From an uncultured bacterium (GTDB lineage: Bacteria; Actinomycetota; Coriobacteriia; Coriobacteriales; Coriobacteriaceae), in assembly GCA_905215725.1 (NCBI GenBank), contig CAJMRD010000045.1, positions 1-17,820 on the forward strand: a DNA stretch of 17,820 bases, written 5' to 3'. The notes beneath the pieces are model-generated. The model saw only the letters and a list, made by a program, of their open reading frames with translations, was not told the origin of the DNA and searched no databases. Numbering within the stretch: position 1 is the first letter of the stretch; each line of letters opens with the position of its first letter. The position numbers and the translations under genes are program-made. Positions 1-6,382 of this stretch are shown one piece after another.

Positions 1-1
1 G

Positions 2-1387
2 GAAGTGGTAAGTAAGACCTGTGCATATACCAACCATACGATTATGGCGGAGGCGCTGGAGTGCTGGCAGAGGGATATGTTTAAGCTGCTGCTGCCCAGA
101 GTGTATTCCATTATTGAGACGATTAACGAAAAGTTTTGCCAGAGGCTTTGGAAAACCTTCCCCGGAGATTTTGAAAAGATTAGCTATCTCTCCATTGTGG
201 CATATAACGAAATCCGGATGGCGAACCTTTGCGTGGCGATGTGCAAGCGGGTCAACGGCGTCTCTCAGGTTCATGGGGACATTCTGAAGACCACGCTGTT
301 CCGCGATTATTACGTGATGGATCCGCAGAAGTTTATTGCAATCACAAACGGAATTACGCACAGGCGCTGGCTGGCAAAATGTAACCCCGGTTTGACCAGA
401 CTGCTTTCCGACTATATTGGCGATAAATTCATCGGGGACTACCGGGAGTTCGACAAGATTGAGGGCATCATCGACAAAAAGGGATTTTTGGAGGAGTTTG
501 CCGCAGTTAAGCAGGAGAACAAGAAGCGCCTGGCAAAGTTCATATACGAGACCCAGGGCATTGAAATTCACGAGAATGCCATTTTCGACTCTCAAAGCAA
601 GCGGCTTCACGAGTATAAGCGGCAGATGCTGAAGGTGATACATATTTTGTATCTCTACAATAAAATCATTGAAAATCCCAATTTTATGACGCAGCCAGTG
701 GTGTTCCTCTTTGCAGCTAAGGCATCCCCGGGATACATGCGCGCAAAGAATATCATCCGTCTGATTCACGCTGTGGGCAATCTGGTGAACAACGACCCGC
801 GAACCAAGGATTTGTTGCAGGTGGTATTTATTGAAAACTACAGCGTCTCTGCGGCGGAGGTTCTGATTCCCGCTTCGGATATCAGCGAGCAGCTTTCCAC
901 GGCAGGCAAGGAGGCCTCGGGCACGTCCAACATGAAGCTCATGATGAACGGCGCCATTACGCTGGGCACCCTCGACGGCGCCAACATCGAGATCGCCGAC
1001 CTGGCCGGCCGCGAGAACGAGGCCATCTTTGGCCTGACCGCTCCCGAGGTCGAGCAGCTCTGGGCATCCAACAGCTACTTTGCGTGGGATACCCTCAACG
1101 GCGACCGCGAGCGCCTGGGCCGCGTGATGGACGAGCTCAAGGACAACACCTTTGCGGGTCTTTCGGGCAACTTCGAGAGCATCTACAACGAGCTCATGAA
1201 CAACAACGACCCCGACCTGGTCATGGCCGACTTCCGCAGCTACGTCGACGCCTGGGAGAAGCTCACGAACAGCTACGGCGACCAGGAGACCTGGAACCGC
1301 AAGGCGCTGCTCAACACCGCCTCCTCTGGCTGGTTCTCGAGCGACCGCACCATTCGCGAGTACCGCGACGAGATCTGGCACGCTTAA
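2..1387 (+). CDS. glgP: Glycogen phosphorylase, C-terminal part (5' end outside window)
   Basis: This is the last ~461 codons of a GT35 alpha-glucan phosphorylase, the PLP enzyme that releases glucose-1-phosphate from glycogen ends. The frame is open to the left edge, so the GTG at 5 is not a real start; full-length enzymes have about 750-840 residues. Visible family blocks, numbering from that GTG, are YTNHT (8-12), the NGITHRRW segment (115-122), RLHEYKRQ (200-207), the VSAAEVLIPASD block (281-292) and STAGKEASGTSNMK (298-311), whose final K311 is the PLP-binding lysine. The gene ends 105 bp before glgC in the same direction, which suggests one operon. Codon use is odd: about the first 900 bases are AT-richer with AGA, AGG, ATA and GGA codons, while the rest matches the downstream genes (see findings). 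Family assignment is very sure; whether the two parts belong together in the organism is uncertain. Confidence 0.95.
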   Translation, partial: EVVSKTCAYTNHTIMAEALECWQRDMFKLLLPRVYSIIETINEKFCQRLWKTFPGDFEKISYLSIVAYNEIRMANLCVAMCKRVNGVSQVHGDILKTTLFRDYYVMDPQKFIAITNGITHRRWLAKCNPGLTRLLSDYIGDKFIGDYREFDKIEGIIDKKGFLEEFAAVKQENKKRLAKFIYETQGIEIHENAIFDSQSKRLHEYKRQMLKVIHILYLYNKIIENPNFMTQPVVFLFAAKASPGYMRAKNIIRLIHAVGNLVNNDPRTKDLLQVVFIENYSVSAAEVLIPASDISEQLSTAGKEASGTSNMKLMMNGAITLGTLDGANIEIADLAGRENEAIFGLTAPEVEQLWASNSYFAWDTLNGDRERLGRVMDELKDNTFAGLSGNFESIYNELMNNNDPDLVMADFRSYVDAWEKLTNSYGDQETWNRKALLNTASSGWFSSDRTIREYRDEIWHA

Positions 1388-1423
1388 AGGCGCGCGAGCT
1401 CCCTTTGCCGCACGGCATTATTC

Positions 1424-1452
1424 GGTGGGCGCGACCAGGCGCCGTGCCCACC
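1424..1452 (+). other. Small hairpin in the glgP-glgC gap
   Basis: GGTGGGC (1424-1430) can pair with GCCCACC (1446-1452). No T-run follows, so it is not a convincing terminator. It may be a weak processing or attenuation structure or chance. The rest of the 105-bp gap shows only the glgC ribosome binding site (AAGGAG at 1481-1486). Confidence 0.3.
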
Positions 1453-1492
1453 GCTAATGGGTTAGAAACATCGATGACAGAAGGAGAAATCG

Positions 1493-2641
1493 ATGAGTAA
1501 GAAAGAATGCATCGCGATGCTCCTCGCAGGAGGACAGGGCAGCCGATTGGGGGCACTCACCCAAAAGATCGCCAAGCCGGCGGTTAGCTTTGGTGGTAAG
1601 TTTCGCATTATCGACTTCTCGCTGTCCAACTGCTCCAACTCGGGCATCGACACGGTGGGCGTTCTGACGCAGTATCGCCCCTATCTGCTGCATGCCTACG
1701 TGGGCTCCGGCGAGGCGTGGGATCTGGACAGCCGTGACGGCGGCGTTTCGATCCTGCCGCCGTACGAGACGCAGACCGGCGGCGCCTGGTATGCGGGCAC
1801 GGCCGACGCCATTACGCAGAACCTCGACTACATCAAGGCCAACGACCCCAAGTACGTCCTGATTCTTTCGGGCGATCACCTGTATCGCATGGACTACCGC
1901 AAGATGCTCAAGACGCACATTGAGAACAACGCCGACCTCACGGTGAGCGTTATGCCCGTGCCGTGGGAGGAGGCCAGCCGCTTTGGCATCCTGACCACCG
2001 ACCCCGAGGACGGCCGCATCACCAAGTTCACCGAGAAGCCCGATAAGCCCGATTCGAACCTCGCGTCCATGGGCATCTACATCTTCTCGGCCGACGTGCT
2101 GATCGAGGCGCTCGAGGAGGACGCTCTGGACCAGCGCTCGAGCCACGACTTTGGCAAGGACATCATCCCCAAGCTGCTCGGCGAGAACAAGCGCCTGTAC
2201 AGCTACGAGTTCCACGGCTTTTGGAAGGACGTCGGCACCATCGCCAGCTTCCACGAGACCTCGATGGACCTGCTGGGCAACAACCCCGAGTTCGATCTGT
2301 TTGACAAGCACTTCCCCATCATGTCCAACATCACCACGCGACCGCCGCACTACATTGGCCCGGATGGTCGCCTGGACGACTGCCTGGTCTCCAACGGCTG
2401 CAAGATCTACGGCACCGCTCGCCACTCGATCCTTTCGACCGATGTCATCATCGATGAGCGCGCCGTGGTCGAGGACTCCGTGCTGCTGCCGGGTGCGCAC
2501 GTTAAGAGCGGAGCGCACATCTGCCGCGCTATTTTGGGCGAGAACTCCACGGTCGAAGAGGGCGTGAAGCTCGGCTCTGTCGATACCACCAAGGATACGG
2601 CCGTCGTTGGAAATGACGTCGTTATCGGGAAGGGGGAATGA
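1493..2641 (+). CDS. glgC: Glucose-1-phosphate adenylyltransferase, catalytic subunit GlgC
   Basis: It makes ADP-glucose and pyrophosphate from ATP and glucose-1-phosphate, the committed step of bacterial glycogen synthesis, in the cytoplasm. The 382-residue protein has the complete nucleotidyltransferase signature: LLAGGQGSRLG (10-20), FRIIDFSLSN (37-46), GTADAITQN (102-110), LSGDHLYRMDY (125-135) with the catalytic-type Asp in GDH, and FTEKP (179-183) at the sugar-phosphate site. The C-terminal part (~290-382) has the hexapeptide character of a left-handed beta-helix. The start is supported by AAGGAG six bases upstream. The stop lies 4 bp before the glgD start, so the two are co-translated and probably form a GlgC/GlgD hetero-oligomer, as known from Firmicutes. 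Length and motifs are normal for the family. Confidence 0.97.
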   Translation: MSKKECIAMLLAGGQGSRLGALTQKIAKPAVSFGGKFRIIDFSLSNCSNSGIDTVGVLTQYRPYLLHAYVGSGEAWDLDSRDGGVSILPPYETQTGGAWYAGTADAITQNLDYIKANDPKYVLILSGDHLYRMDYRKMLKTHIENNADLTVSVMPVPWEEASRFGILTTDPEDGRITKFTEKPDKPDSNLASMGIYIFSADVLIEALEEDALDQRSSHDFGKDIIPKLLGENKRLYSYEFHGFWKDVGTIASFHETSMDLLGNNPEFDLFDKHFPIMSNITTRPPHYIGPDGRLDDCLVSNGCKIYGTARHSILSTDVIIDERAVVEDSVLLPGAHVKSGAHICRAILGENSTVEEGVKLGSVDTTKDTAVVGNDVVIGKGE

Positions 2642-2645
2642 TCCG

Positions 2646-3773
2646 ATGATCAATCGCAAGGCCATCGGTTATATCACCGCTAACTACTCTTCGACCTACG
2701 GCAGCGTGCTGCTCAAGGACCGCCCCATCGCGGCCGTTCCGTTTTTGGGCCGCTACCGCCTGATCGACTTCCCGCTGTCCAACATGATGAATGCCGGCAT
2801 TAAGACCGTCGGAGTCGTCATGCCAGGCAACTACCGCTCGCTGATCGACCACGTGGGCTCGGGCAAGGACTGGGGCCTGGACCGCAAGAAGGGCGGCCTG
2901 TTCATGGTGCCCGGCAACGCGTATGGCACCACCAAGGGCGGCATGCGCTTCTTGCTGCGCGACATTATCTCCAACAAGACGCTGTTCCAGCGCTCGGACA
3001 AGCCCTATGTCGTGATGATGGGCACCAACATCATCTTTAATATGGACCTCAACACCATCATCGACGCGCACGTGAACTCCGGCGCCCAGATGACCGTGGT
3101 GTACTGCAAGGCCACGCATAACGTCGATGACGAGACCAAACTCGAAATTAACGAGAACGGCCGTTTGACGGGCGTGAGCGCCGGCGTCGTGTACGGCGAC
3201 AACGCCTCTATGGACTGCTGCATCGTCAACCGCGAGACGCTACTCGAGATTATCGACCACTACCAGGCCGCCGACTATCTGGACCTGCTCGAGGCACTCC
3301 AGGGCGACTTTGGCAACATTGACGTGTGCAGCTACGAGTACAAGGGCGAGGTCGTGGGCGTGTTTAGCGAGAAGTCGCTGTATCGCCGCAGCATGGACCT
3401 TCTCGACCAGACCGTGGCCGACCAACTCTTCGACCCCGAGCGTCCGATCCTGACCAAGGCTCACGACGTGCCGCCTTCGCGTTACGCGACCGGCAGCCAC
3501 GCCTGCAACTCGATCATCTCGGCCGGCTGCATCATCAAGGGCACCGTGCGCAACTCGATCCTGTCGCGCGGCGTCGTGGTCGAGGAAGGCGCCTCGGTGA
3601 CCAACTCGATCATCAACCAGAGCTGCATCATCAAGAGCGGCGCCCGTGTTGAGAACGCCATCCTGGACAAGAACAACGTGGTCCCCACCAACACCGAGCT
3701 TCGCGGCACGCCCGAGAACATCCTGGTGCTGGGCAAGGCTCCGTTAACTTCTGATACCACGATCGTGCGCTAA
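2646..3773 (+). CDS. glgD: GlgD, non-catalytic/regulatory ADP-glucose pyrophosphorylase subunit
   Basis: This 375-residue GlgC paralogue keeps the fold and segments such as GRYRLIDFPLSNMMNAGIKT (35-54) but lacks catalytic signatures. The GGxGxRL loop is replaced by an ITANYSSTYGS stretch (10-20), and the GDH of GlgC is GTN here (126-128). That pattern defines GlgD, which in Firmicutes modulates GlgC in a heterotetramer; a regulatory role is inferred from the family. The ATG at 2646 is chosen because AGGGGGAA (2631-2638) lies eight bases upstream and the alignable MINRKAIGYI begins there. An in-frame ATG at 2607 lies inside glgC and would add 13 non-conserved residues. Hexapeptide-like repeats occupy the C-terminal third. 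It is tightly coupled to glgC. Confidence 0.93.
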   Translation: MINRKAIGYITANYSSTYGSVLLKDRPIAAVPFLGRYRLIDFPLSNMMNAGIKTVGVVMPGNYRSLIDHVGSGKDWGLDRKKGGLFMVPGNAYGTTKGGMRFLLRDIISNKTLFQRSDKPYVVMMGTNIIFNMDLNTIIDAHVNSGAQMTVVYCKATHNVDDETKLEINENGRLTGVSAGVVYGDNASMDCCIVNRETLLEIIDHYQAADYLDLLEALQGDFGNIDVCSYEYKGEVVGVFSEKSLYRRSMDLLDQTVADQLFDPERPILTKAHDVPPSRYATGSHACNSIISAGCIIKGTVRNSILSRGVVVEEGASVTNSIINQSCIIKSGARVENAILDKNNVVPTNTELRGTPENILVLGKAPLTSDTTIVR

Positions 3774-3804
3774 CGTTGGTACCGCATCATCGCTCGTAAC
3801 ATGT

Positions 3805-3840
3805 AGAATAGCCGCCCGGTTCGCGCCAGGCGGCTATTCT
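3805..3840 (+). terminator. Intercistronic hairpin between glgD and glgA
   Basis: AGAATAGCCGCC (3805-3816) and GGCGGCTATTCT (3829-3840) form a perfect 12-bp stem with a 12-base loop. It is followed by CGAATAACAA rather than a T-tract and ends 13 bases before the glgA ribosome binding site. It could be a weak or partial terminator, an RNA stabiliser after glgD, or a leader element of glgA. The hairpin is certain; its role is inferred. Confidence 0.5.
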
Positions 3841-3853
3841 CGAATAACAACAT

Positions 3854-3859
3854 GGGAGA
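3854..3859 (+). promoter_or_regulatory. Ribosome binding site that fixes the glgA start
   Basis: GGGAGA lies four bases before the ATG at 3864. It overlaps the alternative in-frame ATG at 3852, which has no Shine-Dalgarno sequence of its own, so 3864 is preferred. Confidence 0.7.
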
Positions 3860-3863
3860 CAAT

Positions 3864-6164
3864 ATGGCTGATTCCAGCAAAAAGATGCAGATCGTGTTTG
3901 CCTCGGCCGAGTGCGCACCGTTTGTGAAGACCGGTGGCCTGGGCGACGTGGCGGGCTCGCTGCCTGCGGCACTCGTGCGCGCCGGCGCCGAAGTCATCGT
4001 GATGGTGCCTAAGTACGCCACCATCAAGGACGAATACAAGGCGCAGATGGAGCATTTCTCCGATTTTTACGTGAGCTTGGGCTGGCGTAACGAGTACTGC
4101 GGTCTCGAGAAGCTCGAGCACGACGGCGTCACCTATATGTTCATCGACAACGAGCGCTACTTTGCGCGCGACTATCCGTACGGCTTCTTTGACGACGGCG
4201 AGCGTTTTGCGTTCTTCTCCAAGGCCATCACCGAGAGCCTGCAGCACCTGCCGGCCGGCTTTGAGTGCGACATCCTGCACTGCAACGACTGGCAGACGGC
4301 ACTGGCCCCCGTGTTTTTGCGCGAGTTCTACCAGGGCCTGCCGCTGTACGACCGCGTCAAGACCGTGTTCTCGATCCACAATGTGGCGTTCCAGGGCCAG
4401 TTTAGCGACACCGTGATGGAGGACATCCTGGGTGTGGCGCATATTCCGGCGGCTGCCTCGCAGCTGCGTTGCGACGCCTGCAGCATCAACTACATGCTGG
4501 GCGCCCTGCGCTATGCCGATGCTATCACCACGGTGAGCCCCACCTATGCCAACGAGATCCAGACGCCCGAATTTGGCGAGGGCCTGGACGGCGTTCTGCG
4601 CGAGCGTTCGTACGCGCTGCAGGGCATTTTGAATGGCATCGACGTCGCGGGCTTTGACCCGGCGACCGACAAGCGCATTGCCGCCAACTACACCGTGGAG
4701 GACCGTTCCGGCAAGGCCGTATGCAAGGTCAAGCTGCAGGAAGAGCTGGGGCTCGAGGTCCGCGACGATCGTCCGCTTATGGTCATGGTCACGCGTTTGA
4801 CGCGCCAGAAGGGCATGGACCTGGTCATGTACGCACTCGACCGCATCTTGGCCGGCGGCGTGCAGGTGGCGGTACTGGGCACCGGCGACCGCGACTACGA
4901 GGACGGCCTGCGCTACTTCCAGGACAAGTACCCCGGCACCATGGCCGCGCGCATCGAGTTCGATCCGGCGCTGTCGCAGCGCATGTATGCTGCTGCCGAC
5001 ATGTTCCTGATGCCTTCGAAGTTTGAGCCCTGCGGCCTGTCGCAGATCATCGCCATGCGCTACGGTACCCTGCCCATCGTACGCGAGACCGGTGGCTTGA
5101 AGGACACCGTGATTCCGTACAACGAGTTTACCGGCGAGGGCACGGGCTTCTCGTTTAGCAACTTTAACGGCGACGAGATGGGCGACGCGGTGTTCCGCGC
5201 GGCTCGCCTGTTCTGGGATAACCGCGAGGCCTGGGATCAGCTGGTCACGCAGGCCATGAGCCAGGACTTTAGCTGGACGCGCTCGGCCGATAAGTATCTG
5301 GACCTGTACTTCTTTATGCATCCGGAGATTGAGAGGCCGGCGACTGTTGTCGACGAGCCTGAGGCTGCTGCTGAGCCGGTGGCCGCAGAGGAGCTTAAGG
5401 CCGAGGAGAAGCCGGTTGAGGCTGAGCCCGCAAAGGCTGAGCCTGAGGTGAAGGCTGAGGTTGCTCCTGAGGCAGAGGCCGAGGCCAAGCCCGCTGCAAA
5501 GCCAGCAGCTAAGAAGACCACAACCCGCAAGACGACGGCCAAGAAGGCTACGACAACCAAGGCTGCCGCAGCAAAGACGACTGCTGCCAAGGCAACGACC
5601 ACGCGCAAGCGCACGACCGCCACTGCCAAGAAAGCCGCCGAAGCCGAGGCTGCTCCCGAGGTAAAGGCCGAGGTCGCTGAGGCCAAGCCTGCGGCAAAGG
5701 CACCGGCCAAGACCACTGCCAAGAAGTCAACGGCGTCCAAGAGCGCGACCAAGACCACTGCCACCAAGAAGGCTACGGCAACCAAGTCGACGACCGCCAA
5801 GGCCACTGCAACGAAGTCGGCCCCCAAGACGGCCACAAAGCCGGCTGCCAAGGTCGAGGAGACGCCTGCCGAGTCCAAGGCGGAGGCAACCGTCGAGGCC
5901 AAGCCCGCCGCCAAGACCACCACGCGCAAGCGCAGCACGACGAGCAAGAAGACCACGGCAAAGGCCGCAACTCCCAAGGCAGAGACTAAGCCCGCCGCTG
6001 CCAAAGAGGAGCCCAAGGCCGAGGTAAATGCCGCCCCGAAGGCAGAGGCCAAGCCCGAGCCCGCCAAGGAGACCCCGGTCTCCTCCGCCGCTCCGGCAGA
6101 GGAAAAGGCTCCGACTAAGAAGACCTCCGTCCGAAAGGCAACGGCCTCTCGCAAGCGCCGCTAG
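3864..6164 (+). CDS. glgA: Glycogen synthase GlgA with long Lys/Ala-rich C-terminal tail
   Basis: This GT5 enzyme transfers glucose from ADP-glucose to the non-reducing end of growing alpha-1,4-glucan. The core (about 1-488) is of normal length and has KTGGLGDVAGSLP (22-34, ADP-glucose binding), CNDWQT (140-145), SIHNVAFQG (170-178), VTRLTRQKGMD (309-319, with the conserved Arg and Lys), PSKFEPCGLSQ (384-394, catalytic-type Glu388) and ETGGLKDTV (408-416). Residues ~495-766 are an extra low-complexity tail of alternating Glu/Ala/Pro-rich and Lys/Thr/Ala-rich blocks ending in RKRR. Ordinary GlgA proteins stop at about 480 residues. No frameshift or stop separates tail from core, so the tail is a genuine part of the reading frame. 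It follows glgD by 90 bp including a hairpin and is probably in the same operon or a sub-operon. Enzyme identity is very sure; tail function is unknown. Confidence 0.96.
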   Translation: MADSSKKMQIVFASAECAPFVKTGGLGDVAGSLPAALVRAGAEVIVMVPKYATIKDEYKAQMEHFSDFYVSLGWRNEYCGLEKLEHDGVTYMFIDNERYFARDYPYGFFDDGERFAFFSKAITESLQHLPAGFECDILHCNDWQTALAPVFLREFYQGLPLYDRVKTVFSIHNVAFQGQFSDTVMEDILGVAHIPAAASQLRCDACSINYMLGALRYADAITTVSPTYANEIQTPEFGEGLDGVLRERSYALQGILNGIDVAGFDPATDKRIAANYTVEDRSGKAVCKVKLQEELGLEVRDDRPLMVMVTRLTRQKGMDLVMYALDRILAGGVQVAVLGTGDRDYEDGLRYFQDKYPGTMAARIEFDPALSQRMYAAADMFLMPSKFEPCGLSQIIAMRYGTLPIVRETGGLKDTVIPYNEFTGEGTGFSFSNFNGDEMGDAVFRAARLFWDNREAWDQLVTQAMSQDFSWTRSADKYLDLYFFMHPEIERPATVVDEPEAAAEPVAAEELKAEEKPVEAEPAKAEPEVKAEVAPEAEAEAKPAAKPAAKKTTTRKTTAKKATTTKAAAAKTTAAKATTTRKRTTATAKKAAEAEAAPEVKAEVAEAKPAAKAPAKTTAKKSTASKSATKTTATKKATATKSTTAKATATKSAPKTATKPAAKVEETPAESKAEATVEAKPAAKTTTRKRSTTSKKTTAKAATPKAETKPAAAKEEPKAEVNAAPKAEAKPEPAKETPVSSAAPAEEKAPTKKTSVRKATASRKRR
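5346..6161 (+). repeat. Low-complexity region coding the GlgA tail
   Basis: Degenerate short repeats code for AAK, TTKK, KPAAK and KAE-type units. By eye there are acidic blocks (~497-545, 591-608, 664-682 of the protein) and basic blocks (~546-592, 609-665, 683-705, 751-766). Alanine codons here include many GCT and GCA, unlike the GCC-dominated core. The composition resembles eukaryotic histone H1 tails and bacterial AlgP/HctB-like proteins; homology is not implied because such sequences converge easily. Confidence 0.8.
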
Positions 6165-6200
6165 TCCACAGACGATCCAAAACCTCATCAAACCCTAAGC

Positions 6201-6227
6201 AAGGGGCGCTCTAACCGGGCGCCCCTT
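6201..6227 (+). terminator. Terminator after glgA
   Basis: AAGGGGCGC (6201-6209) pairs perfectly with GCGCCCCTT (6219-6227) across a 9-base loop, 37 bases after the glgA stop, followed by CTCTGT. The T-tract is modest but position and stem strength fit a rho-independent terminator closing the glycogen-synthesis operon. Confidence 0.75.
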
Positions 6228-6291
6228 CTCTGTAGATAGTTGGTAAAACGATTTTCTAGGACAACCGTTCGCCGATGGTAAACGGATGTTG

Positions 6292-6321
6292 TTTATACAG
6301 CCTGTGTACAACAGATATACT
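6292..6321 (+). promoter_or_regulatory. Putative promoter of the GH13-GH77 gene
   Basis: TATACT (6316-6321) is a good -10 candidate with TTTATA (6292-6297) 18 bases upstream as a weak -35. It lies in an AT-richer stretch between the glgA terminator and the next start, about 60 bases before the ATG at 6383. An imperfect palindrome, TATACAG-C-CTGTGTA (6294-6308), overlaps the spacer and could be an operator. No transcription data support this. Confidence 0.4.
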
Positions 6322-6382
6322 TACATCCTGTGCGTAAAGCCCATGGCCAGCAGGCCGTGATTCTATTGAACTGGACCGTACT

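Noticed and set aside
1454..2665. 403-codon open frame on the minus strand opposite glgC
   Set aside because: It is the mirror of a highly biased GC-rich gene; its Val/Ala/Arg/Asp/His-rich translation has no family motif, and glgC on the other strand has all its signatures.
3776..3809. Possible glgA promoter (TTGGTA ... TAACAT or TAGAAT)
   Set aside because: Spacing and match are poor and the boxes overlap the hairpin; not supportable by sequence alone.
3834..5321. 495-codon minus-strand frame opposite glgA
   Set aside because: Antisense shadow of the GlgA core with His/Ala/Val-rich content and no recognisable motif.
5237..6154. Ala/Val-rich hydrophobic-looking 305-codon frame on the minus strand opposite the GlgA tail
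   Set aside because: Complement of Lys/Ala/Thr codons reads as Leu/Val/Ala/Ser; the plus-strand frame is continuous with the GlgA core, so this is not a membrane protein gene.
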